Source: Paenibacillus sp. JZ16 (lineage in GTDB: Bacteria; Bacillota; Bacilli; Paenibacillales; Paenibacillaceae). Taken from it: a stretch of DNA of 64,000 bases. The position numbers and the translations under genes were made by a program. Positions 53,857 through 61,968 of the stretch are shown here, one piece after another (the first letter of the stretch is position 1; each line of letters begins with the position of its first letter). A model generated the notes under the pieces. It searched no databases, was not told the origin of the DNA, and worked only from the letters and a program-made list of their open reading frames with translations. The stretch is from assembly GCF_015326965.1 (NCBI RefSeq), contig NZ_CP017659.1, forward strand, positions 1,488,001 to 1,552,000, written 5' to 3'.

Positions 53857-55113
53857 GTGAATACACGCAGGATGGTTAGCTTGGGGTTACTGATTCTTGT
53901 TATGATCATCAGTGGTTGCACGGGAAATGCTTCCACCGAAAAAACGAAAACGCTTACACTCTGGTACTGGAACCGAAGCCTGGACGATGAGCTGATTAAG
54001 TCTGTTGAAAAGGAATTCCCGGGGATTCGAATCGATGCGCAAAAAATCGGTGGCGACTTCAAATCGAAGCTAAAGACAACGCTGGCGGCCGGTTCCGGAG
54101 GACCGGACATCGTCGCTTTTAACGACTGGGTGGCAGAGCTGTTTACGAGCTCGGACCGTTTCTACGATCTGTATGAGCTGGGCGCCAAGGATATTGAGCC
54201 GGATTTCCTGGATTGGAAATGGAAGCTTGGCGTTACCCCGGAAGGCACTATGATTGCCCTTCCGATCGATACGGGGCCAACGGCCCTATATTACAGGGCC
54301 GATTTGTTCGGGGAAGCCGGGCTGCCAACCGAACCGGAAGAGGTACACGCGCAGCTTGGCACGTGGGATCAATACTTCGAAGCCGGGCAGAAGCTGCAGG
54401 AGCATTTTGATCAAAAAGTGAAAATGCTCGACAACATCACCAACATTTACACGCAAATGAATGCTCAGTCTGAACGCATATATTTTGCCGAGGACAATAC
54501 GTTTATCGGCGAAACTCCCGAGTCCTCCATGAAAACGGCGTGGGATACGGCGGTGAAGGCTTCCCAGATGAAGCTAAGCGCCAACGCCAATACGTCCTCC
54601 TCCGAATGGAATGCCGCCATGAACAATGGACGGGTCGCTTCCTTTGTCGGTGCGGTGTGGATGAAGGAAATATTGATGCAGGCGGCGCCGGATACCAGCG
54701 GCAAGTGGAGAGTAGCACGCGCCCCTGGCGGGGACGGCAACAATGGCGGCTCCTTCCTGGCCATTATGAAGACGAGTAAATATCCGCAAGAAGCATTTGA
54801 AGTGATGAAATATATTCAGAGTCCGGAAAATCAGGTTCAATCCTTTAAGAAGATCAACCTCTTCCCTTCCGCCAAAGACGCGCTGGATGCCCCCGTGATG
54901 AAGGAGCCCGAGGAATTTTTCGGGAATCAGGCAACTGGCGAGGTGTTCTCGGAATCTGCACGTAACGTCAAACCTGCTTATTTCGGTGGTAAATTCGCTA
55001 ATGTAAACGGCATTGTCAATCGAGAGCTGTCATCCGTTGCGCTCCAGGGCAAAAATCCTGATAAAGCCTGGGAAGACGCGCTGGCCAGAGTCAAAAAAGA
55101 ACTGCTGCGCTGA
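53857..55113 (+). CDS. Extracellular solute-binding lipoprotein of a second sugar ABC importer
   Basis: 418 residues, GTG start with AGGAGG nine bases upstream. Lipoprotein signal VSLGLLILVMIISGC (Cys21), then a family-1 solute-binding fold (KTLTLWYWNRSLDDELIKSV, GGPDIVAFNDWVAELF, YYRADLFGEAGLP). Two permease genes follow. No regulator or hydrolase is adjacent, so the substrate is open; a mono- or oligosaccharide is likely. Confidence 0.92.
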   Translation: MNTRRMVSLGLLILVMIISGCTGNASTEKTKTLTLWYWNRSLDDELIKSVEKEFPGIRIDAQKIGGDFKSKLKTTLAAGSGGPDIVAFNDWVAELFTSSDRFYDLYELGAKDIEPDFLDWKWKLGVTPEGTMIALPIDTGPTALYYRADLFGEAGLPTEPEEVHAQLGTWDQYFEAGQKLQEHFDQKVKMLDNITNIYTQMNAQSERIYFAEDNTFIGETPESSMKTAWDTAVKASQMKLSANANTSSSEWNAAMNNGRVASFVGAVWMKEILMQAAPDTSGKWRVARAPGGDGNNGGSFLAIMKTSKYPQEAFEVMKYIQSPENQVQSFKKINLFPSAKDALDAPVMKEPEEFFGNQATGEVFSESARNVKPAYFGGKFANVNGIVNRELSSVALQGKNPDKAWEDALARVKKELLR

Positions 55114-55194
55114 CCAAGGTTCTTGTTTTGCGAGGTATGGCTTTCCGATTGTTAGGAGTACTTAAATACCAACCGCTACAGGAGGTACAGTACG

Positions 55195-56154
55195 ATGGAT
55201 AATCCAATGCTGAATCGCACGCCCGTGGAACAGAAGCCTGTTCCTAAACATCCGAAATCTCAAGAGCGACTGTCTGCACAGATATGGAAACACCGCAAAG
55301 AATATTTGGCGATCTCCCCATTTTACATTCTATTTGCCATATTCGGCCTTTTCCCGATTGCCTTCTCGATGTTCCTGTCCTTTCAGAAATGGGACGGCAT
55401 CGGGGAGATGACCTATAACGGGCTGGGCAACTACCAATTCATGCTCACCGATCCGGAATTCTGGAGAGCCGTCGGCAACACGCTGCTCATCTGGATTTAC
55501 TCCACGATACCGATGCTGTTTATCGCGCTGGTCGTTGCCTTCCTGCTTAATGCATCATTTGTCCGGTTCCGCACCTTCTTCCGGATCGGCTATTTCCTGC
55601 CGAACGTCACCTCACTCGTGGCGGTTGCCATCGTGTTCGGCACCGTATTCTCGAACAATTACGGCCTTCTCAACTATATGCTGTCCCTGCTCGGCCTGAA
55701 CTCCATCGAGTGGTTGAATAAGACATGGGGCATACAGCTCGCCATTTCGGTCATGGTCATATGGAGATGGGCAGGGTATAACGCCATTATCTATCTTGCC
55801 GGGCTGCAGAGCATCCCGACCGTCCTGTACGAAGCAGCCAAGATCGACGGAGCCTCCGGCATTCAATCCTTTTTCAAAATCACCATTCCCAATCTTAGGC
55901 CCATCATTCTCTTCACGGTCATTACCTCGACCATCGGCGGCATGCAGATCTTCACCGAACCGCAGGTGCTTGTTGGCAATGATGGTGGCGTCAGCGGCGG
56001 CGGTATGACCATCGTCCTCTACCTGTACCGTGAAGCCTTCGTGAATAACTATTTCGGATATGGCGCTGCCGTCGGCTGGGGAATGTTCCTGCTCATAGCG
56101 ATCTTTTCCATCGTGAACTGGAAAATGGTGCAGGGCAGTCCGTCCAATGACTGA
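55195..56154 (+). CDS. MalF-type sugar ABC permease
   Basis: 319 residues with a charged N-terminal extension (about 40 residues), then six helices (YLAISPFYILFAIFGLFPIA; NTLLIWIYSTIPMLFIALVV). EAA loop: LYEAAKIDGASGIQSFFKIT. AGGAGG upstream. Overlaps the start region of the next permease by a few bases. Confidence 0.93.
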   Translation: MDNPMLNRTPVEQKPVPKHPKSQERLSAQIWKHRKEYLAISPFYILFAIFGLFPIAFSMFLSFQKWDGIGEMTYNGLGNYQFMLTDPEFWRAVGNTLLIWIYSTIPMLFIALVVAFLLNASFVRFRTFFRIGYFLPNVTSLVAVAIVFGTVFSNNYGLLNYMLSLLGLNSIEWLNKTWGIQLAISVMVIWRWAGYNAIIYLAGLQSIPTVLYEAAKIDGASGIQSFFKITIPNLRPIILFTVITSTIGGMQIFTEPQVLVGNDGGVSGGGMTIVLYLYREAFVNNYFGYGAAVGWGMFLLIAIFSIVNWKMVQGSPSND

Positions 56155-56170
56155 AATGGGGGTGAATCGT

Positions 56171-56992
56171 ATGTTCAAATGGAAATCCATATTCCTTCAC
56201 ATCGGGTTAATCGCCGGACTGCTGCTGTCGATTTTCCCCTTCTATTGGCTGCTTGTCATGGCAACCCGAACCACTTCGGATATTTACAGCTTTCCTCCGA
56301 AACTATGGTTCGGTCCTCACTTGCTTGATAACGTGTCGAGGGTGCTGAGCAGCATTGATTTCTTCGGCGCCTTCTGGAATACTCTGTTCGTGGCTTCCGC
56401 TTGTACGCTGTTAGTCTTATTCTTTGATTCCCTGGCCGGATTCACGTTCGCCAAATTCCATTTCCCGGGCAAAAAATGGCTGTTTGTGCTGCTGCTGGCT
56501 ACCATGATGGCGCCGGCCCAGCTGTCCCTGGTACCCTCCTTTGTCATTATGGCAGAGTTCGGATGGGTAGGAACTTATAAGGCGCTGATCATTCCCGGAA
56601 TGGTAAACGCCTTCGGGATCTTCTGGATCAGGCAATATGCACAGGAGTCGGTGCCCTCGGAGCTGCTGGATGCTGGCAAAATCGACGGCTGCGGATTCTT
56701 CCGCCTCTACTGGAATATATCGCTGCCGATTCTGCGTCCCGCCCTATCGTTCCTGGCTGCCTTCACGTTCATCGGCGTATGGAATGACTACCTGTGGCCG
56801 CTAATTATTCTAAATGATGAGAACAAATTCACCCTGCAGGTTGCGCTTTCCTCATTGAACGGAATATACACGACCGACTATTCGATGGTCATTGCCGGTA
56901 CGCTGCTCGCCGTCATTCCGCTGATCGTTTTGTTCCTGTTCATCAGCAAGCAATTCATTTCCGATATTGCAGCAGGTGCCATTAAGAGTTAA
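56171..56992 (+). CDS. MalG-type sugar ABC permease
   Basis: 273 residues from ATG 56171, which has GGGGGTG seven bases upstream; an ATG at 56147 lies inside the previous gene. Six helices; EAA loop ELLDAGKIDGCGFFRLYWNI, with Ala-Gly in place of the usual Ala-Ala. Ends in the typical KQFISDIAAGAIKS. Shared ATPase expected from elsewhere in the genome. Confidence 0.93.
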   Translation: MFKWKSIFLHIGLIAGLLLSIFPFYWLLVMATRTTSDIYSFPPKLWFGPHLLDNVSRVLSSIDFFGAFWNTLFVASACTLLVLFFDSLAGFTFAKFHFPGKKWLFVLLLATMMAPAQLSLVPSFVIMAEFGWVGTYKALIIPGMVNAFGIFWIRQYAQESVPSELLDAGKIDGCGFFRLYWNISLPILRPALSFLAAFTFIGVWNDYLWPLIILNDENKFTLQVALSSLNGIYTTDYSMVIAGTLLAVIPLIVLFLFISKQFISDIAAGAIKS

Positions 56993-56996
56993 CGGC

Positions 56997-57041
56997 AAGA
57001 GGGTATCCCAAAAGATCTTAGATCTATTGGGATACCCTCTT
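56997..57041 (+). terminator. Terminator of the sugar importer operon
   Basis: AAGAGGGTATCCCAA (56997-57011) and TTGGGATACCCTCTT (57027-57041) form a perfect 15-bp stem followed by T-rich sequence. Confidence 0.88.
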
Positions 57042-57102
57042 ATTTGTTAAAAGCAGCCTTTTCTTTTATTTTACCCCAGATCATACCGCCATACCGAAAC
57101 CA

Positions 57103-58740
57103 TTACGGCACCATCGCCAGCTTCTCATGGTCCGGAGTTTCACTCTCCTCTTCTGAACCAACGACCGTCTCCCGCTTTAACTCCGCTGTTTCATCCAACT
57201 TTTTGCGCCCCATTACCGTTGCTGCCGCAAGCGCTAACGCTGCAGGAACGATAGCCCAAGCAAACGTAGCCGCAATGGAGGAAGCAAGCGAGTCCGAGAT
57301 CGGCTTGAGCAGCTCGGCCGGAATCAGCGACCTCGTCTCCGGCGCCAATAAGATGTGAGGGTCCTTGAGATCGAATCCTTCAGGCAGCGACTCGGTGTTC
57401 ATCACGCTCGATCCCGAGGATAAGGAACCGGCAAAGGATCGGCTCTGTATCAACCCGAACACCGTAATCCCAATCGTCATCCCAAGCGACCGCGTAAAGT
57501 TAAAGGTAGAACTCGCCATTCCACGCTGCTTATAGGATAAACCATGCATCACGGCAGTACTCAGCACGGAGAACGAGCCGCCGATGCCAAGCCCGATCAG
57601 CACCATGTACAGGGTTACGATGAACCTACTGGATTCCGCCGTTAGTGTCGAAGCAAGCACCATCCCTCCCGTGAACAGGACAAGCGTCGGGATCATGATG
57701 TTACGATACGATATTTTACTCATCAGAAAACCGCTCACCGTAGCCGTGATGACCGAACCCACCATCATTGGCAGCAGGACGAGCCCCGAGTTCGTTGCGC
57801 TTCCGCCAAGTACGCCTTGAATGAAGATTGGAATATACACGGAAGCCACGATGAAGGATCCTCCGCTGAATAAGCCGCACAGCACACTGGAGGTATAGAG
57901 TTTATTCTTGAACAAACGAAACGAAATGATCGGTTCTTCCGCCCTTCTCTCCGCAAGCACGAAGAGGACCAGCGTGACAAACGCCGCAGCAAACAACGTC
58001 AGGATAATCCAGGAATTCCACGCCAACTGCTTGCCGCCAAGCTCTAAAGCAAACATGAAACAGATCACGCCTGTCAGGAGCGTAGTGGCGCCCATCCAAT
58101 CAATCGGCTGTTTGGAGCGTTCATGCGATTCTTTATAGAACAGCGTTACCATCATGAAAGCCACGATGCCGATTGGCAAATTAATATAGAATATCCACTG
58201 CCATGTAATCTGATCGGTAATATACGCACCTGCGAGCGGTCCGAATATGCTGGATAATCCGAACACGGCTCCGAATAACCCGGTAAGCTTACCCCGCTTT
58301 TCGAGGGGAACCGTATCGAACATAATCGCGAATGCAATCGGGATGAGCGCACCGCCACCAATACCTTGCACGGCACGATATAGCGCCAGTTCCGTAATGG
58401 AGTTCGCCGTACCGCACATCACGGAACCCAGCATAAATACAATCATCCCGAATACAAAAAACTTTTTGCGCCCATACATGTCGGACAGCTTGCCGAAGAT
58501 CGGCATTCCCGCAAGCTCAGCGACCATATAAGCGGAGGTCACCCATACAAAATGATCAAGTCCTCCTAGCTCCCCGACGATATTCCCCATAGCGGTCGCT
58601 ACGATCGTATTGTCCATGGAGGCCATTAATATGCCGAGCAGCAGGCCGGCAAGCACGATGGGTAATTTGTTGGTTGATTGTGTCTTCAAGTTCTCATACA
58701 CTCCTTCTAAGTAGGTTTCCTTCTTCTTTACTGTCGTCAT
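57103..58740 (-). CDS. MFS drug efflux transporter, DHA2 family
   Basis: 545 residues, about 14 helices. Typical start LPIVLAGLLLGILMASMDNT, motif A KLSDMYGRKKFFVFGM, and motif C-like GLSSIFGPLAGAYITDQITW. It lies divergent from a MerR regulator across 155 bases. The start has no strong ribosome-binding site; a TTG within the first 20 codons is an alternative. Exports drugs or other hydrophobic compounds by proton exchange. Confidence 0.9.
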   Translation of the reverse strand: MTTVKKKETYLEGVYENLKTQSTNKLPIVLAGLLLGILMASMDNTIVATAMGNIVGELGGLDHFVWVTSAYMVAELAGMPIFGKLSDMYGRKKFFVFGMIVFMLGSVMCGTANSITELALYRAVQGIGGGALIPIAFAIMFDTVPLEKRGKLTGLFGAVFGLSSIFGPLAGAYITDQITWQWIFYINLPIGIVAFMMVTLFYKESHERSKQPIDWMGATTLLTGVICFMFALELGGKQLAWNSWIILTLFAAAFVTLVLFVLAERRAEEPIISFRLFKNKLYTSSVLCGLFSGGSFIVASVYIPIFIQGVLGGSATNSGLVLLPMMVGSVITATVSGFLMSKISYRNIMIPTLVLFTGGMVLASTLTAESSRFIVTLYMVLIGLGIGGSFSVLSTAVMHGLSYKQRGMASSTFNFTRSLGMTIGITVFGLIQSRSFAGSLSSGSSVMNTESLPEGFDLKDPHILLAPETRSLIPAELLKPISDSLASSIAATFAWAIVPAALALAAATVMGRKKLDETAELKRETVVGSEEESETPDHEKLAMVP

Positions 58741-58756
58741 TGTAATTCAGAAAGTA

Positions 58757-58773
58757 TGACAGGTGACTGTCAC
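58757..58773. promoter_or_regulatory. Dyad between the MFS and MerR genes
   Basis: TGACAG-GTGA-CTGTCA (58757-58772), overlapping GTGAC-T-GTCAC (58763-58773). Probable operator of the divergent MerR regulator. Confidence 0.5.
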
Positions 58774-58894
58774 ACTTTTATCCCCGATTCCTCTTTTTTT
58801 CAAAATACATATAAATACAGCCCAGAGACTTTATGCACTCATCCCTGGTAGCGTATAATCGGGATATCCAACTCATGAAGGAGGTTCATGTGGA

Positions 58895-59266
58895 ATGAAG
58901 ATCAGTGAATTATCGCAAATCAGTCAGGTCAGTGCACGCTCCATCCGGCATTATGAACAAAAAGGCCTGCTTGAAGCCCACAGGCTTGAGAACGATTACC
59001 GTCATTTCGACAGATCTGCCATCGAGCGGGTTAAAATGATTCAATTGTATTTGAAGCTGGGATTAACGACGGATCAAATCAGAGCTTTATTCAAAGGGGA
59101 AATCTCTTCTCCAGATGATTACGAGTACTGCGAGGAAATGCTGTCCATTTACCAAGAGAAGTTAAGTCATGTGGATGGTCAGATCGCTGCTCTCCATGAG
59201 TTGAAAAGGCTGCTTGAGCGGCAAATTTCCCTTACGATGAAGAAAAAGAACCAGGTCCCCGTCTAA
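58895..59266 (+). CDS. MerR-family regulator
   Basis: 123 residues: winged helix KISELSQISQVSARSIRHYE, QKGLLEAHRLENDYRHFDRS, then a coiled dimerisation helix. No Cys-rich metal site at the C-terminus; one Cys in YEYCEEML. AAGGAGG upstream of ATG. Divergent from the DHA2 exporter, which it likely activates when a drug binds. Confidence 0.92.
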   Translation: MKISELSQISQVSARSIRHYEQKGLLEAHRLENDYRHFDRSAIERVKMIQLYLKLGLTTDQIRALFKGEISSPDDYEYCEEMLSIYQEKLSHVDGQIAALHELKRLLERQISLTMKKKNQVPV

Positions 59267-59275
59267 CGACATACG

Positions 59276-59312
59276 CGGCCCCGAGCGTCATGATGCTCGG
59301 GGCCGTTCTTTT
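59276..59312 (+). terminator. Terminator of the MerR gene
   Basis: CGGCCCCGAGC (59276-59286) and GCTCGGGGCCG (59295-59305) followed by TTCTTTT. Confidence 0.9.
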
Positions 59313-59392
59313 CGATGATGAGATCCGTTATCTGCATACCTCCTTAACGTGTTAAAATAAAGGTGTACATCTGAAATGGAGGAAATCTACAT

Positions 59393-60622
59393 ATGGACAA
59401 TTTCGAGAAAAATTTGGAGAAATACGCGGAGCTGGTCGTTAAGGTAGGCGTAAACATTCAGCCAGGCCAAGTGCTGATCGTCAATGCTCCAATCGAAACC
59501 GTAGAGTTGACACGCCGCATCGTGGCCAAGGCATACGATGCAGGTGCCAAATATGTGCAAGTCGACTGGGAAGATGAGAGAATCACCCGCATTCGCTACG
59601 AGAAAGCACCCACTGACTCCTTCGGTTATTATCCGCAGTGGCAGGCCGACGCCATGCAGCAGCTAGCCGAAGGCGGAGGAGCCATTCTGCGCATTAAGGT
59701 CCCGGATCCGGAGCTGTTCCGCGGCATTGATTCGACCAAAGTATCTACAGCCGTAAAAGCCGCTGCCGTAGCCAACGAGAAATACCAGGTTTACGTGCGC
59801 AACAATAAAATCAGCTGGTCGCTCATTAAAGCCCCTACCCGTGCCTGGGCCGATAAGGTATTCGCGGATCTTCCCGAAGAGGATCGGATTCAAGCCATGT
59901 GGGATGCGGTATTCCAGATGAACCGGGTGGGCAGCGAAGATCCGGTTGCCGCTTGGCGGGATCATATCGCTCAGCTGAAGCTGCGCCAGAACCACATGAA
60001 TGCCAAACGCTATAAAGGCTTCCACTATCGTGCGCCTGGAACGGATCTGCGCGTGGACATGCCGGAAGGGTATCTCTGGCTCGGCGGCGGCGACGAGAAT
60101 GAAGCCGGCGTATATTTCGTGGCGAACATGCCGACCGAAGAAATCTACACGATGCCGCACCGTACAGGCGTGAACGGAACCGTAACGAGTACGCTGCCGC
60201 TTAATCTAAACGGCCGCTTGGTGGAGGGCATGAAGCTCACGTTCAAGGACGGCAAGGTTGTCGAGTATGAAGCCGAATCCGGGCGGGAGCATCTCACAAC
60301 ACTGCTGGAAACGGACGAAGGCGCGTCTTATCTGGGAGAAATGGCACTCGTACCGCATGATTCGCCAATTTCCCAGCTGAACCGTGTCTTTTATAACACC
60401 GGTATCGATGAGAATGCGTCGTGCCATTTTGCGCTGGGCAGCGCCTACCCTGTCAATATCGAGGGCGGTACCAAAATGAGCAAGGAAGAACTTATAGCTA
60501 GCGGAGCCAATGTCAGTCTGACGCATGTTGATTTCATGATCGGATCGGCCGAGCTGGACATTGATGGCGTGCTGGCTGACGGCACGATTGAACCTGTATT
60601 TCGCGGTGGACGATGGGTTTAA
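59393..60622 (+). CDS. Aminopeptidase, M29 family (AmpS/aminopeptidase T type)
   Basis: 409 residues, standard M29 length. Starts NLEKYAELVVKVGVNIQPGQ. Metal-site and active-site regions are visible: GTDLRVDMPEG, NMPTEEIYTMPHRTGVNGTV, MALVPHDSPIS, HFALGSAYP and LTHVDFMIGS. Cytoplasmic metallo-aminopeptidase releasing N-terminal residues. GGAGG ten bases upstream of ATG. Monocistronic, with its own terminator. Confidence 0.95.
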   Translation: MDNFEKNLEKYAELVVKVGVNIQPGQVLIVNAPIETVELTRRIVAKAYDAGAKYVQVDWEDERITRIRYEKAPTDSFGYYPQWQADAMQQLAEGGGAILRIKVPDPELFRGIDSTKVSTAVKAAAVANEKYQVYVRNNKISWSLIKAPTRAWADKVFADLPEEDRIQAMWDAVFQMNRVGSEDPVAAWRDHIAQLKLRQNHMNAKRYKGFHYRAPGTDLRVDMPEGYLWLGGGDENEAGVYFVANMPTEEIYTMPHRTGVNGTVTSTLPLNLNGRLVEGMKLTFKDGKVVEYEAESGREHLTTLLETDEGASYLGEMALVPHDSPISQLNRVFYNTGIDENASCHFALGSAYPVNIEGGTKMSKEELIASGANVSLTHVDFMIGSAELDIDGVLADGTIEPVFRGGRWV

Positions 60623-60668
60623 CTACACTCTAGATCCGTGTTCAGATTCACAGCTGTATACTTGAAAC

Positions 60669-60698
60669 AAAGCCCTGCGGGAATTCGCGGGGCTTTAC
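60669..60698 (+). terminator. Terminator of the aminopeptidase gene
   Basis: AAAGCCCTGCG (60669-60679) pairs with CGCGGGGCTTT (60686-60696), one G-T pair. Confidence 0.7.
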
Positions 60699-60769
60699 TA
60701 ATATCCGTAACTCTTTGTGCTGATTTAAAAAGAAATAAACGAAGTCGATTTTTTTTACTTTACTTATAT

Positions 60770-60783
60770 TGGAAGCGCTTTTA
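60770..60783. promoter_or_regulatory. Putative cre (CcpA) site upstream of the arabinanase gene
   Basis: TGGAAGCGCTTTTA matches the cre consensus TGNAANCGNWNNCA at all but one defined position. It lies about 130 bases before the GH43 start in an AT-rich promoter region, consistent with carbon catabolite repression of a secreted arabinanase. Confidence 0.6.
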
Positions 60784-60840
60784 TAATTTAATATAAAATA
60801 AAACATTTCACATAATTATGAATTAATATCGCAAGATGTT

Positions 60841-60851
60841 GGAGGTGATCC
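60841..60851 (+). promoter_or_regulatory. Stand-alone extended Shine-Dalgarno (STAB-SD-like) in the arabinanase leader
   Basis: GGAGGTGATCC is fully complementary to the 3' end of 16S rRNA but has no start codon at the right distance. The real start is 60 bases further on. Such sites in Bacillus bind 30S subunits and protect the mRNA 5' end. Confidence 0.45.
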
Positions 60852-60912
60852 GGGAAAAGATAGGCGCTGCACGGATTAGCAATGCCCATTTCACAATGAA
60901 GGGAAGAGAACA

Positions 60913-61866
60913 ATGATGAAACAAAAAGGGAAATGGCTTACCTCGCTTTTGCTTGCCATCAGTTTATGCACAGCAGGCACGCAGTCCGCTTTTGGTGCAT
61001 TCTGGAACCTGAGCGGCGATATTGTTGTACATGACCCAACCATCATCAAGGAAGGAAACACATGGTACACTTTCTCTACCGGTCAGGGCATCCAACTGCT
61101 GAAATCGACCAACGGCACGAACTGGTCCAGATCGAACCAGGTATTTGCTTCCCCGCTGTCCTGGTGGAAAACCTATGTACCAAACCAAAGCACCAACGAT
61201 CTATGGGCGCCCGATATTGAATATTTCAACGGCCGCTACTGGCTCTATTATTCGATCTCCTCCTTCGGTTCCAACACATCCGCTATCGGCCTGGCTTCCA
61301 CGACCAGCATCTCCTCCGGCAATTGGCGAGATGACGGTCTCGTCACGCGTACGACCTCCTCCAATAATTACAATGCGATTGATCCGACGCTGACAATCGA
61401 TAAGGACGGCAATCCGTGGCTGGCCTACGGCTCATTCTGGAGCGGACTCAAGCTGACCAGGCTTGATGCAAATACAATGAAACCGACCGGAAACCTGTAT
61501 TCCATTGCCTCACGCCCGAACAACGGAGGGGCCGTTGAAGCGCCTACCATCGTTTATAGAAACGGTTACTATTATCTGTTCGCCTCCTTCGATTCCTGCT
61601 GCCAAGGGGTCAACAGCACCTACAAAATCGCTTACGGCCGTTCCACCAGCATAACAGGTCCATACGTGGACAAGAACGGTACCAGCATGTTGAATGGCGG
61701 CGGCACGATTATGGACAGCGGGAATGCAGTGTGGAAAGGTCCCGGACATCAGGATGTCTATAATAACCTCATTATTAGACATGCGTATGACGCAACCGAT
61801 AACGGCACGCCGAAGCTGCTCATCAATGATTTGAACTGGGATTCCCAGGGCTGGCCCACTTATTGA
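60913..61866 (+). CDS. abnA: Secreted endo-1,5-alpha-L-arabinanase (GH43)
   Basis: 317 residues with a signal peptide (SLLLAISLCTAGTQSAFGA). Five-bladed propeller of GH43 with the expected catalytic carboxylates: VVHDPTII (D41, base), NAIDPTLTID (D157, pKa modulator) and GAVEAPTIV (E209, acid). NDLWAPDIEYFNGRYWLYYS and FDSCCQGVNSTYKIAYGRS are typical of endo-arabinanases close to B. subtilis AbnA (323 residues). It cuts alpha-1,5-L-arabinan outside the cell. No transporter is attached; products might be used through the GH127/AraC gene pair or genes elsewhere. Confidence 0.93.
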   Translation: MMKQKGKWLTSLLLAISLCTAGTQSAFGAFWNLSGDIVVHDPTIIKEGNTWYTFSTGQGIQLLKSTNGTNWSRSNQVFASPLSWWKTYVPNQSTNDLWAPDIEYFNGRYWLYYSISSFGSNTSAIGLASTTSISSGNWRDDGLVTRTTSSNNYNAIDPTLTIDKDGNPWLAYGSFWSGLKLTRLDANTMKPTGNLYSIASRPNNGGAVEAPTIVYRNGYYYLFASFDSCCQGVNSTYKIAYGRSTSITGPYVDKNGTSMLNGGGTIMDSGNAVWKGPGHQDVYNNLIIRHAYDATDNGTPKLLINDLNWDSQGWPTY

Positions 61867-61910
61867 CTGCTCCATACCCATAATATGAATCTTCCTTAGA
61901 CATCCACCCG

Positions 61911-61950
61911 AAAAAGGCTGACACTAAAGCTCCAGCTCTAGTGTCAGCCT
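61911..61950 (-). terminator. Terminator of the SLH protein gene
   Basis: AGGCTGACACTA (61915-61926) pairs with TAGTGTCAGCCT (61939-61950); on the minus strand it is followed by a run of five U. Confidence 0.8.
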
Positions 61951-61968
61951 CTCTTCCGTTCTTATTTC

